DNA from: Bretschneidera sinensis
Taxonomy: Eukaryota; Streptophyta; Magnoliopsida; Brassicales; Akaniaceae
Assembly: GCA_023935145.1 (NCBI GenBank)
Contig: CM043698.1
Span: 147,429,625 to 147,493,624 of the forward strand
DNA length: 64,000 bases
Reading direction: 5' to 3'
Shown here in pieces: positions 10,969 through 21,696 of the stretch (positions within the stretch are counted from its first letter, which is position 1; each line of letters starts with the position of its first letter). The notes under the pieces are model-generated. The model had not been told where the DNA came from and did not search any database. It saw only the letters and a program-made list of their open reading frames with translations. The position numbers and the translations under genes were made by a program.

Positions 10969-11812
10969 AAGGCTGGTCCAAAACTCTCACCTTCTTCAAA
11001 CCCACAATCACCAAGCACCGTTTCCACCTCGTTGAAGGTCAAGAAGACAGGACTACCTTTATCCTCCTTTTGTCATCAACATTTGGCATTTTTTTTGTAT
11101 GTCTGGTCTTGCAATGTATTCACAGTAAGATTATACTGACCAGATTTTGACAATCATTGCCTGGTTCGATTAGCTTTATAGTGCGATCATATCCTCAACT
11201 ACAAGTATAGATCAGTTGGACATACCAAGCAGCATTTGCCTTAACTCAGAGATGTAGCATCTGTTGTAATATACAAGCCATAGATTGCTGCAGTCAAGCT
11301 CGTTCCATGAGGGCCATACAGCAAGTTCCTGAGTTTTCAAGCTTCCTGATCCTTCCTTCTGTAGTAGGGATGGTGATGGGTCATTTTTTTTGGGCATCTG
11401 ACCCGACCCAACCTGATTCAAGCGGGCTGCGATAGTGACTAATCAGATTTGAGACAGGTTCCAGTCTGAAATATTGCCTATTGGATATCTGATAATATAA
11501 TTCAGTTCTTTCTGCATTTATAACAGGAAACGAAGAAAAAAATAAAGAACCTATGTTGAAACGAAGAAGAATAAAAATATTAGTCTGAAAGAAAAGTATT
11601 ATGTTGAAAGAAATATAAATAATCTGACATATTTTGTTGAAAATTTGCTAATATAACACCTTAAAGCAAGCAACGATTTAAGTAGGATCAATCCCTTTAT
11701 AAAAAAAAATAAGGAATGAATCTCAACTTCACATCTATTGTCAAAACTTTCTTCTTCTCTTTTTCCATTTTTTTCCCATCATTATTTCTGGGTTTTGTTC
11801 AGTGATTGTTCT
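10969..11812. other. Non-coding, duplicated in copy B
   Basis: No supported gene. It contains sequence matching 45800-46840, a GATGGTGATGGGTCATT...GACCCGACCC motif near 11368-11410 and AT-rich DNA. Confidence 0.5.
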
Positions 11813-12393
11813 TCATTTATTTTCCATACCTCCTCTTTGCAGACCTCCTCTCCCTCTCCCTATTATATGATCATCTTTCCTTTTTCTTTTCCTTTCCTTA
11901 TCTTCAACATGTCCCTTAGTTTCAGGCTCTAATTTCTTTGTTTGAAGGAATCTGATGAGTCCTTGAAGGGAAATTTTGTCGTCAGCGCTCTTCATTAGCT
12001 CCCCAGAAACTTCTGCAGGGGTGACTTCAATTTCCCTTATAAGTCCTTCTATCTCTTCGAAGAGATCGTGATGGCTAAATCCAAGATTATTCAAAGCTAG
12101 TTGCTCGAATGCAGAAATTGAACAATATGACGTGAACGTGCATGTCCATTCGACTAGGCCAAAGCAAAGCAGGATCAAGCCTGTCTTTATGATTGGTTGT
12201 GAATACAATTATACGTTCATCGCCACAGCATGACCAGAGTCCATCAATGAAGTTTAGGAGCCCTGAAAGAGTCACCTGTTTGAAATGACAAGATCACATA
12301 CAAGAGATCAAATTAGTATGTTATACTATTAGCTAGTTCATGATTTTTTATGTGTTATGTGTCATTCCTGTTAAAAGAACTTTAGATGATTGC

Positions 12394-12603
12394 TTAAGGC
12401 TCAGATTGGTAGAGAAGAAAAGTGGGAGAAAAGAAAAAGGAGAGGAAAGAAGATGGAGTGGATGGAAAAATAAGAGGATTGAAGGAAAACATCAATCCTC
12501 ACTTTCCTTTTCTATCAAAAGATAGAAAAGTGCTTTGCACTCACTTTTCTTTCTTCTTCCTTTCTTTCCTCTTGCTTTTTCTTTCTATCAATCATAGCCT
12601 TAA
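12394..12603. mobile_element. MITE-1, copy A (purine/pyrimidine hairpin type)
   Basis: Terminal inverted repeats: left TTAAGGCTCAGATTGGTAGA, right the inverted version ending ATCATAGCCTTAAG. The interior is purine-rich on the left half (GAAGAAAAGTGGGAG) and pyrimidine-rich on the right, so the whole can fold into one hairpin. It lies in the AAA-ATPase intron and is matched at 47326-47536 and by a relative in a PEPC intron (57250-57582). Confidence 0.75.
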
Positions 12604-12873
12604 GGGTATGTTTAGATCCTGGAAAATGTGAAAGAAAGGAAATTTTGAAGGAAAATGAAAATTAAAAAGAAAAGAAAACTTTCATTTGAAACCCTGAATT
12701 TTTCACTAATTAGCTTTGTTAAATTTTGTTATATTCCTCTGACTTTTCGTTTACATCCAAACAAAACAAAAAAGAAAAATGTTCATATTCTTATTTTTCA
12801 TTTTTATTTCCTTTACAATTTTTCTTCCGATTTGTCTTTCCTTCAAAATTTTCCAGGATCCAAACATACCCTA
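12604..12873. mobile_element. MITE-2, copy A
   Basis: The left end GGGTATGTTTAGATCCTGGA and the right end TTTTCCAGGATCCAAACATA (continuing CCCTA) are inverted copies extending at least 45 bp. The element abuts MITE-1 directly. It is non-coding and AT-rich. The counterpart in copy B is 47537-47798. Confidence 0.8.
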
Positions 12874-13945
12874 GAATTGAGTAAGACCGACATAGAAAGA
12901 GAGATTGCTTAAACTGGCCTGCTTTTGACCATTGTTTGCTGGTTCATCCCCTGATTCTCTGTTTTGCAGCTTGATACTGCAATCAATATCTTCCATGACA
13001 AGAATGGATTGGTTTGACATGCTAAGCAACAATGTTCTTAAATCAGAATTGCAGTGAACATCAGTTAAATCCAAATCATACATGTCCTAGTTCAGGTGAT
13101 TTGCCATGGCTGCAATCAGACTTGATTTGCCTGTTCCAGGGGGTCCATATAACAAGTATCCGCGCTTCCAAGCTTTCCCAATTCTTCTGTAGAATTCCTT
13201 CGCCTTCATGAAGGAATTCAAATCATCCAACAATGCTTTCCTAAGCTCTGAATCCAATGCCAGGGTCTTGAAGTTCGTTGGCTGATCAAGATTAATGGAA
13301 TTAGAATCCCTACATTTGTAATCAACTGTGTGAAGTTTTATTACCTTGCTCTCTTCCTTAATGGCCTTTACTCTCTCTAAAATGTATGTCAAGTAAGAAT
13401 TCAACACCTTCCCTTTGTGTCTCTCGTAAAAACTTAACTCATAAGATCTTTTTTCTGATCGCAGCACGTTAAGATCACCAAAGTGTCTGCTAGTACCAGA
13501 TGATTCATCTTGTGTGCAGATAAATCTCCACCGAACTTTTATGTTATCAAAATCATCAACTATCTCTTCATCTCTATCCATGGTGATTGCTAATTTCTTC
13601 TCCTCTTCAGCCTTGCCCACTTTAAGTCTTTTAACAAGCATGCATACTTTGGTTCCCAAATAGATATTCACCGCCTCAAAGACCTTATTCAGTGAGTGCC
13701 CTTCATATTCTTCGATGAGGATGGTGAGTTGGGAAGAGAATCAATGGGAAAAACCTTGGAGACCGGAGAAGAATCTTCCAATCTCATGTGGAATGAAGTC
13801 GTTGGCAATGCGGGGGATAAGCATTGATGAAGCAGTAAGAGAAGCTACCATGGCGAGAAACTTTTGTGCATTGAGTTCATTTGAAGGTATTTTCAACAAA
13901 TTGGTAATAATGTTGTGTATGAGGAGAAGGTCTAGTTGTTGAATT

Positions 13946-14430
13946 ATAAAATAGGAGAAGCTTACTCTTGGTCTTTCCCCTATTCCTATGCTATGTTAGC
14001 TACATCTTCCAAAAAAAAAGTCGTTGCTTTATTTTAAACTTTTATTTGTATAGTTTTCATTTGCATTTTTTGTCGAAATCAGTTAAGTTATAACTCTGAA
14101 AGTGGAAGTAATTTTTTGAAATATTTTTTAATAACTGCAGCCTGTAACCTGCAATCAACAATGCATTCTATATCTAAAATATTTGTTTAGCGATTTGTCT
14201 ACTCAACCAGCTTTGTCGACTCTAAAGAGAAATAGTTGGACACTAAAAATATTTTCAATATTTTCATATTAAAATAATTATTATAATTTATTAAAAATTC
14301 ATGATTTCTTAATATTGATTGTTTCATATGAATTATATGTATTATATACATATTTTAATAAACTTGCGCTTAGGTATCTTTTACGTGTAAGTACGCCTTG
14401 GACTTTCAACAACTACAGATATTACATTAA
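13946..14430. other. AT-rich non-coding DNA
   Basis: No gene seen. The first part is absent from copy B, where a deletion joins the AAA-ATPase gene body to sequence matching about 14030. Confidence 0.5.
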
Positions 14431-14432
14431 TA

Positions 14433-14678
14433 ATGATTATTTCTTCAGCTTTATGCCATGAAGCTTATGCTCCACGCCTACATGCCTACATGCCTGACCC
14501 AATCTTGTTCTTCGAAAAGAATGGTCACCCAGAACCAACTCCAACACTGGTGGCAAACTTGAATAGAAGCACGATTGGCTCGGTTTCAACCTCGGCACAA
14601 GTTGAGAACTTGATTCCCACACCAACAAAAGACAGGGAACTTGATTCCTCGACAAGTAAGATTAGTAGTCCGTTTTAG
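14433..14678 (+). other. Exon-like open stretch of unknown origin, copy A
   Basis: I do not recognise this protein. The frame reads with PDPILFFEKNGHPEPTPTL, then VANLNRSTIGSVSTSAQVEN and ends KISSPF before TAG. TTCTTCAG lies just before CTTTATGCCATGAAGC, which could be a splice acceptor, and ACAAGTAAG near 14651-14659 could be a donor, so it may be an internal exon of a lost gene. Copy B (about 48745-48995) keeps most residues but has a 2-base loss after GSVST that ends the frame. The ndhB fragment follows closely. Confidence 0.35.
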
Positions 14679-14769
14679 AAATCGAATGGATTCAATCTTA
14701 TACATACAAAAAGGTAATAAAAAAAAAATATATATATATATATATATATGTTCTTCTTTACTTTTATCA

Positions 14770-14989
14770 CTTAGGAGCCATGCGGGATGAAAGTCTCCTG
14801 CACGGTTTTGAATGAGTAAAAGAAGTAAGGAATTCTCTTTTCGACTCTGACTCTCCCACTTTCGTAGGTGCTTTTTTTTTTGCTACTTCGATAGTAACTG
14901 CTTCAGCTTCGGGCACTCGAATTTTTTATATTCCTTTTTATTTCTCATCAAACGAATGGCATCTTCTTCTGGAAATCCTAATTCCTAAC
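14770..14989 (+). pseudogene. ndhB: Nuclear plastid DNA: ndhB intron 3' end plus start of exon 2, copy A
   Basis: GGAGCCATGCGGGATGAAAG followed by CTCCTGCACGGTTTTGAATG is the group II intron domain V hairpin of plastid ndhB, with a few substitutions. It is followed by exon 2 text that translates in pieces as [18 protein letters not shown] and [18 protein letters not shown], the start of the second exon of NADH dehydrogenase-like subunit B. Similarity stops after GGAAATCCTA. Poly-T expansion and indels show it is old and non-functional. Matching intron sequence may extend left to about 14680. It is present in both duplication copies, so the transfer predates the duplication. It could have come directly from the plastid or via plastid DNA in the mitochondrion. 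Confidence 0.75.
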
Positions 14990-16677
14990 TATCAAAAGAA
15001 AAAAGCTCAAGAAAAAGTCCTCTCAACAGGCCAACAAGGGGTCAGCAAAGATTATTAGATCGTTCTACATTGTGAAGAAATTTACAGACTATATATTAGT
15101 CTCCATTCTGATGAAAAGCCGCTGTATTTTTATCATGTCTTTCCTTTGTAGTTTCTAGGTTTAATATTATAATTTGCATTTCACTGGGAATGATAAGAGG
15201 GATATTATATTATTCAGACTCAAATAGCCTGAAAACTATTGATGCCTCGTTGACCCCTCTTGCTGATTTTAAATATTCAAGTACAATAAATATCTAGATT
15301 AACCAATTCATCCTCCATGATTGTCTGTGTTATTGCTTTCTCTCTCCATTTGATTGGTTATGTTTGAAGAAAATATACAGGGTGTGAATCTTTTATCATT
15401 CTTGAATTTTTCTTCTGTTGCTGCTGCTATGCTAGTACATGGGAATCTTGAATGATAAGATTGAACGTTTCTGAATCTGGCGTGTTTCTGCAAGCATGGA
15501 CAAGCAAACTGGTGCTTCCATTGCAAAATGCTTTTGGTGGCCCTGAAACATGCATGTGAATATGCAGAGAGGATGATGAAATTGGAAGTCACCTATATAT
15601 ATCCTGATTGTGTAAAGTCATCTTTGTTTTTTTCTTTTAATATATGAGAAACTTGAAAAATGTATGGTTTAGTTATCAACAATACTATTAGTAAGTGATT
15701 TAAATTTGTGTAAGATGGTTTTTTAGTACGTTTTTGTTGGTTTAAACCGTTGAAATTTTAATGTCCAAAAGATTTTTAGATTCGAGTATAACTATTTGAC
15801 CTTTTTAAAATTCAATTGATAATGTTTAGCATTTGAAATTGAAAAATAAAATTCAAGAGTCTAGCTCAACCCAAGTCAACCTAATCTCAAACTAACTCAA
15901 TCCAACTCATTTGAATATTGATTTCGCAAGTCATCCCGAACTCAACTTAACTTTTCACCTAGGATTTATGTAACAAAGAGAATAACAATGAATTAAAAAG
16001 ATAAAAAACAAATCAAAATCACATGAATCATCTTTCTTATATAGAGATTTTGGGATACCAAGTCCTACTCCGATAAAGAAACTAGCTAATATGGTAATTC
16101 CTAGTCCTATTCTCACTCCAATATGGAAACTAGCTAATATGATAATTCCTAATCCTACTCCAATAAGGAACTTTATAAAAACTAATTAACTAAACTTAAA
16201 TAAACCTAAATACTCCTAATATTGTCAATTACGTAATTATTCCCATAATTAAAATATTCCCCAATACTTAAATTAAATTCTCCAATTCTACTCTTCATCG
16301 TGTACTCCATCATGACCTCTAACCTAGTACAACCCAATCTGTGCACACCCTATCAAAATATCCATCTCGAATAACAAATACCCTAGATATTATATGAAAT
16401 GTCTCATTCAGGTAGGAGAAGATGCACATACAGTCATCGACAATATCTTGCTTAGATCAACAAGCAATTCAACTAACGACAAAACCAGAATAATCCTACT
16501 GCTAGTCAGAATCTTAAAACTCATCACTGATTTGGTGTCAATTCTCATTTCATTCCCTCCACCCCCTTCTTTTCGTTGTAAGTAGGGGTTAATGCTCAAC
16601 TAATAAGCCCTCAATAATCACAGACAGTCAAGAAATCAGAACTATTAGAACCAAGTAGATTACTACTGTGTTTATAT
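14990..16677. other. Non-coding DNA between ndhB fragment and ALG9, copy A
   Basis: No gene seen. About 260 bp (roughly 15365-15630) is missing from copy B. Sequence from 16020-16230 contains short imperfect repeats (GGAAACTAGCTAATATGATA-type). The part just before ALG9 is probably its former 3' untranslated region. Confidence 0.5.
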
Positions 16678-17766
16678 TCATTTGTGTACTCTTTTAAGCA
16701 GTTTGTACTTGCCAAAAACATTCCTCTCCAGCCACCGGTTTTGGATGAAGAATGACCGATACAGGGCAGGTGAGAGTTCCCCGTCCAGGTAAGGCAACAC
16801 TGCAACAGGCTGAAAGTACATAATGATTTCAGTACAATCACACAAGGAAAGTGGAGGGTGGGTGGACGGGAGGTCGGCAAAAAAAGAAAAGTGAAAGACA
16901 CTACAAAATACGATTAATTTTACCTCCCATGTTGACAAGTCATTTCCACGAGAAGGCTAAGGTCGTTTAAGCAGCAACTCGACAAGAAAAGTACAAGCTT
17001 CGATATCCAGGAGGTGAAATGTAGACAGTGAGTATAATACTTCATGAGAAAAAAGAGATGAAAAAAGGAGGCTTGAGAAAAATATGAAGGAAAGGATATA
17101 TTACATATTGCTCATCTGATGCCTTGTTCTTATTGTTAAAATATGATGGTGCTGCTGAAGTCCCCCCTAATGTAGAATTAAACGAAAATGGAAGAAGACC
17201 ACGGAACCCATCATCAATCCATCGTACTTCACCCACATAATCAGGAACGAAAAATGATGATGGGAAGCGGTGCCATTCCCTTCCAACACAAAGTACAGTA
17301 CCTGCAATACATAGAATCCAAGAGAAAACTCAGCTGTCAATCCTTTCTAGAAAATGACATACCAAATATACGGAGTCCTTGAAACAAAGTTGATCTTAAA
17401 TCTTTTAATTTCCTTGATGTGCTATGAAATAAAATTGCTCCTATTGACAACATAATGCGTCAGCATATTGTATTCAACAGCATATTAATTATCAGCCTTG
17501 AAAAGTTCGAAAAATGTAGCACACAGTTTAGAGAGTTAAGGACAATGGGCAAATCCAACAAGAACTTCAGAATTTTTTATAACTGATTTCTCATGAATAA
17601 TTGAATTCAAAAACGAAGTACAAAGGAAACAAGGTCATTTATCATTCTGTGGTATAGTCAGCAACACATCAGCTTTTATTTTTTATAACTGGCTCCTACC
17701 TTTTCTAGAATCATAAGATTGTCGTCGCAAACTATCAGCATTGTCGAGTTACTCAAGTATAATGTG

Positions 17767-17982
17767 TGTTGAATTTAAGAGAGGAAGTGAGACAATACAA
17801 AGAGAAGAATTGTATTGAATGGTGTAATTTACTTACAAAATGAGCTATCCTATTTATATAAGCTAATAGGAGAAGTAAAGCTATACACAACCAATGTGGG
17901 ATTATCTTATTTATACAAGCTAATAGGAGAAGCAAAGCTATACACAACCAATGTGGGACTAAGCCCATATAATACATTAACA
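17767..17982 (-). repeat. Copia-2 3' LTR
   Basis: 216 bp, TG...CA. It contains two tandem copies of a unit of about 57 bp (TATTTATA(T/C)AAGCTAATAG ... ACAACCAATGTGGGA). It differs from the 5' LTR only near 17838-17842. Confidence 0.95.
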
Positions 17983-17995
17983 TCCCCCCTCAAAC

Positions 17996-20900
17996 TCAAG
18001 GCGGTAAGTGGGAGGTGAACTTGAGTTTGGAAACCAGAGAGTGAAAGCGTCCGGGTGGATGAGCCTTAGTGAAAATGTCAGCTGTCTGATCGGCTGAACT
18101 GACGGATTGTAGACGAACCGTATTCTGGAGAATGTGATCACGGATGAAGTGGATATCATTCTCGATGTGTTTTGTACGCTCGTGGAAGACATCATTGTGA
18201 GCGATCTGAATAGCACTCCTGTTGTCACAGTGTAGGATAGTGGCAGCAGGAGAAGAGATACCCATGTCAGCGAGTAGCCATCGAAGCCAGAGAAGTTCTT
18301 GAGTTGCATCAGCCATGGCACGATATTCAGCTTCGGTACTGGAGCGAGCAACCACAGTTTGTTTCTTACTACGCCAGGAAATGAGAGAATTGCCCAAAAA
18401 GAAACAGTAACCAGTGGTTGAATGTCTGTCGGTGGGGTCTCCGGCCCAATCGGCATCAGAATAGGCTTGTAAAACGGGGGCAGACTGTGCTGAGAAATGA
18501 AGCCCATGAAATAAAGTACCCTTGACGTACCTAAGAATGCGAAGAACAGTCGAGTAATGGGTGGTCCGAGGAGTGGACAAGAACCGACTGACCTGATGAA
18601 CGGCATAGGCAATGTCAGGGCGAGTGACAGTAAGATATACAAGACTTCCAACCAGTTGACGATATAGAGTGGCATCCTGAAGAGGTGAACCATCGAGTGG
18701 GGTAAGTCTGACATTCGGCTCGAGAGGAGTAGTGGCAGTGGTTGAGTCAGTGATCCCAGCCTTGGAAAGGAGGTCCGAGGCATATTTGGCCTGAGAGAGA
18801 AAAAATCCATCAGAATTAGATGAGACTTCGTGGCCAAGAAAATAGGTGAGCACGCCAAGATCTTTCATCTCGAATTGGCCACTGAGAAACTTTTTGAGTT
18901 CAGAAATACCATGTGGATCATCTCCAGTAATAACCATATCATCCACGTACAGTAAAAGAAGGATAATACCGTTGGCAGTATGGCGGATAAACAGAGCCGA
19001 ATCATGAGCACTCGGTGTGAACCCAAACTGATGAATGGTAGTGCTGAATTTGGCAAACCAGGCACGTGGAGCTTGTTTTAAACCATATAAGGCACGACGA
19101 AGGCGACAAACTTTGTTTCGAGTGGCATCCAAGCCGGGAGGTGTATGCATATAGACTTCCTCAAGAAGTTCCCCATTCAGAAATGCATTTTTGACATCCA
19201 TTTGAAATAGAGTCCATCTTCGAATGGCGGCGACAGCAATGAGTGTACGGACAGATGTGAGCCTCGCCACTGGAGCAAATGTCTCTTCATAGTCAATGCC
19301 ATATTCCTGAGCAAATCCCTTGGCAACAAGTCGGGCTTTATATCGTTCAATAGAGCCATCAGAAAGTGTCTTGATCTTAAACACCCATTTGCACCCAATA
19401 GGAGTTTTTCCAGCGGGTAGATCAACAATATCCCATGTATGAGTTTTAGCTAGGGCCTGAAGTTCTTCATCCATTGCTTTCTGCCAAAGAGGATTAGTAC
19501 TAGCCTCCTTATAGGATTGAGGCTCATGCAGATGAAGTATAGTGGAAAAATAATGATAATCACAATGGTAATCAGCAAGATGAGAAGGGGGGTGAGTTAC
19601 CCTGGTAGATCTGCGGGGGTGATCTGGAGGATGGCTCTCAGAGGGAGTCGGTGCAGACTCATCAGACATAGGAATATCCTCGGGCACGACCGATTGAGTT
19701 AGAGAGGTGAGGTCAGCTGATGGTTCTAGAGCTGGAACTGGGTCTGGGTCTGGGTCTGGAGAGGTAGGATCAACTGGTGGTTCTGGAACGGAAGGGGTGA
19801 TATCAGCTGGTGATTCGGAGGTGGACTCAACAGTACCTGAAACTGGATTCTCAGGAAATAACTTAATAGATGGATCAGTAAAGAATCTGGAATTAGTGAT
19901 GGTTGATATGTCAAATGACCGTAAGGAAGAGAACATTTGATGTTCCCAAAAAATGACATGACGAGAGATACGAAGAGTTTTAGAAATAGGATCCCAGCAT
20001 CGATACCCCTTATGTTCAATACCATATCCAATGAAACAACACAGATGAGCCCTTGGTTGTAATTTGTTGTGTTCATGTGGTTTGAGAAGAACAAAACAAG
20101 CGCAACCAAAGACTCTGAGGTTAGAGTAATCAGGAGGTTTACCGAAAAGGCGCTCGAATGGAGATTGATTTTGGATTGTAGTGGAAGGGACACGATTGAT
20201 TGTGTATACTGCGGTGAATGCAGCATCACCCCAGAAACGTTCAGGACATGATGACGAAATGAGTAGAGCACGAACGGTGTCAAGAATATGTCGATGTTTG
20301 CGTTCAGCTCGTCCATTTTGTTGGGAGGTTCCAGGGCACGAGCGGTGGGGGAGCGTGCCATTTTTGTGAAGTAGGTTTAGAAAAGTACGGTCTTTATATT
20401 CCATTGCATTATCTGAACGAAAAATTTTGATATTCCGAGAGAATTGAGTTTGAACCATAGAAGAAAAATCAGAATATATTTGAAAGAGTTCAGATCTGCT
20501 TTTCATAAGAAACAACCAAGTATAACGAGAATAGTCATCCACAAATATAACAAAATAACGAGCACCACCCATTGATGCATGAGGAGAAGGCCCCCAAACG
20601 TCAGAATGTACTAAATCAAAAGGTGCAAGGGAAACGGACTGACTCTCATTAAAAGGTAAAGCTGATTGTTTTGCAAGTTGACAATGAATACAATGAAAAG
20701 ACTCATGCTGAAGTGAACCTAACTGACCACTAGAAATAAGAGAACGTAGAGGGCTAGATGAAGTATGACCTAACCGAGAGTGCCACAATTCCACAGGTGA
20801 GAGTGCTGGGATGGATGCGGCTGATTGATTTGGTGATGGTGAGGATGGGACTTGGAGATGAGTGAGCTCAAAGAGACGTCCAACTTTACGGCCGGTTCCA

Positions 20901-21568
20901 AGGAGTTTTCCTGTCTGAGGGTCCTGCACACAACAACCAGTAGAAGAAAAATGCACATCAAGTCCAAGATCACATAGTTGTCCAACAGATATAAGGTTAA
21001 GCGTAAGATTAGGAACTAAATATGTGTCAGGGAGAGACAAATGAGAACTATCAACATGTCCAGTATGGCTGACCAGCATATTTGATCCATTGGCAGTGTG
21101 AATAGTATACGCATGCTCATCACGGGTTTTAGAGGAAAAAATAGAGGCATCAGAAGTCATGTGATTGCAACAAGCAGAATCGAAATACCATCGGGATGTA
21201 CCTGGTGTAGTTGACATGGCTATATTGTTACCGATTTTATTTAGAGCCTCGGTAAGAACGGTGCAGAAACCACTCCAATCAGGTGGAGAATTGGATGAAG
21301 TTGGTGTAGCATCAGTGGTTACGGCAGCAGTATTCTTTGGCTTGGAATATGACCGATTGTATGAGCCTCGAGAGTGATATTGGTTCCCATTTGACTGATT
21401 TCCAGATGGAAGTTTAGGGCAGTCTGCAAGATAGTGACCGGGTTCTCTGCAGACTTTACATAGGCGAGAAGGACATTTGAGCAATTCATGCCCTTGTGAA
21501 TGACAATACTTGCAATATAAGGGCTTCTGGTGTGTGCTCTGTTGGTGGGGTAAGTCCGATTCAGCCAT
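17996..21568 (-). CDS. Copia-2 polyprotein: zinc knuckles, protease, integrase, RT, RNase H; no capsid
   Basis: 1190 codons from ATG at 21568 (MAESDLPHQQ) to TGA at 17996. An in-frame extension upstream has no ATG. Order: two CCHC knuckles (residues 19-32 CKYCHSQGHELLKC and 37-50 CKVCREPGHYLADC), aspartic protease with the FDSACCNHMT active site (Asp130), GAG-pre-integrase LWHSRLGHTSS with HCIHC, integrase core (HSDVWGP, DDYSRYTW, SDNAMEY), integrase tail GCACFVLLKP, RT (MDVKNAFLNGEL, YVDDMVITG at about 873), and RNase H (SDADWAGDPTD, SSTEAEYRA, ILHCDNRSA). All catalytic motifs are present with no stop. The N-terminal capsid domain usual for Copia Gag (about 250 residues before the knuckle) is absent, so particles would need Gag from another element. 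This is inference from sequence; expression is unknown. Confidence 0.93.
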   Translation of the reverse strand: MAESDLPHQQSTHQKPLYCKYCHSQGHELLKCPSRLCKVCREPGHYLADCPKLPSGNQSNGNQYHSRGSYNRSYSKPKNTAAVTTDATPTSSNSPPDWSGFCTVLTEALNKIGNNIAMSTTPGTSRWYFDSACCNHMTSDASIFSSKTRDEHAYTIHTANGSNMLVSHTGHVDSSHLSLPDTYLVPNLTLNLISVGQLCDLGLDVHFSSTGCCVQDPQTGKLLGTGRKVGRLFELTHLQVPSSPSPNQSAASIPALSPVELWHSRLGHTSSSPLRSLISSGQLGSLQHESFHCIHCQLAKQSALPFNESQSVSLAPFDLVHSDVWGPSPHASMGGARYFVIFVDDYSRYTWLFLMKSRSELFQIYSDFSSMVQTQFSRNIKIFRSDNAMEYKDRTFLNLLHKNGTLPHRSCPGTSQQNGRAERKHRHILDTVRALLISSSCPERFWGDAAFTAVYTINRVPSTTIQNQSPFERLFGKPPDYSNLRVFGCACFVLLKPHEHNKLQPRAHLCCFIGYGIEHKGYRCWDPISKTLRISRHVIFWEHQMFSSLRSFDISTITNSRFFTDPSIKLFPENPVSGTVESTSESPADITPSVPEPPVDPTSPDPDPDPVPALEPSADLTSLTQSVVPEDIPMSDESAPTPSESHPPDHPRRSTRVTHPPSHLADYHCDYHYFSTILHLHEPQSYKEASTNPLWQKAMDEELQALAKTHTWDIVDLPAGKTPIGCKWVFKIKTLSDGSIERYKARLVAKGFAQEYGIDYEETFAPVARLTSVRTLIAVAAIRRWTLFQMDVKNAFLNGELLEEVYMHTPPGLDATRNKVCRLRRALYGLKQAPRAWFAKFSTTIHQFGFTPSAHDSALFIRHTANGIILLLLYVDDMVITGDDPHGISELKKFLSGQFEMKDLGVLTYFLGHEVSSNSDGFFLSQAKYASDLLSKAGITDSTTATTPLEPNVRLTPLDGSPLQDATLYRQLVGSLVYLTVTRPDIAYAVHQVSRFLSTPRTTHYSTVLRILRYVKGTLFHGLHFSAQSAPVLQAYSDADWAGDPTDRHSTTGYCFFLGNSLISWRSKKQTVVARSSTEAEYRAMADATQELLWLRWLLADMGISSPAATILHCDNRSAIQIAHNDVFHERTKHIENDIHFIRDHILQNTVRLQSVSSADQTADIFTKAHPPGRFHSLVSKLKFTSHLPP

Positions 21569-21606
21569 AGGAGCAAAGAGGAAGGTGAACCTCCAAGAAA
21601 CCAGTG

Positions 21607-21696
21607 ATGTGACGGTCAACTGATGATGTGGCAGTCAACCGGTGATGTAGCTGTCAACTGATGACGTGGCAGTCAACTGATGATGTGACGGTCAAC
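21607..21696 (-). repeat. 19-bp tandem repeat in the Copia-2 leader, five copies
   Basis: GTCAAC recurs at 21615, 21634, 21653, 21672 and 21691, exactly 19 bp apart, embedded in TGATG(A/T)(T/C)GTGGCAGTCAAC-type units. TGACGTG, the core recognised by plant bZIP factors, occurs four times between 21660 and 21835. Confidence 0.88.

Larger units (their letters stand above)
11813..13945 (-). pseudogene. BCS1-like AAA-ATPase pseudogene, copy A
   Basis: Family: plant AAA-ATPases of the BCS1/AATP1 type (N-terminal AAA_assoc domain, then one AAA domain). Read right to left: IPRIANDFIPHEI and LTILIEEYEGHSLNKVFEA (13.9-13.7 kb), YLGTKVC, VRWRFIC, SYELSFYERHK, then Walker A GPPGTGKSSLIAAMANHLN at about 13150-13090, DLDLTDVHCNSDLRTLL, Walker B-like SILVMEDIDCS, an intron, then LLNFIDGLWSCCGDERIIVFTTNHKDRLDPALL and a C-terminal LFEEIEGLIREIEVTPAEVSGELM. 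Lesions: a TGA near 13765 (SH-stop-FSSQ), a TAG in place of Phe right after the Walker A helix (HLN-stop-D), donor GT changed to GC at the intron near 12917, and a frame slip after RMDMHVHV. The TAG and the slip are shared with copy B, so the gene was dead before duplication. The intron holds two MITEs. Confidence 0.85.

Noticed and set aside
17977..18858. Long alternative minus-strand frame inside Copia-2
   Set aside because: It overlaps the RT/RNase H coding frame, which has all catalytic motifs; the alternative frame has no recognised domain.
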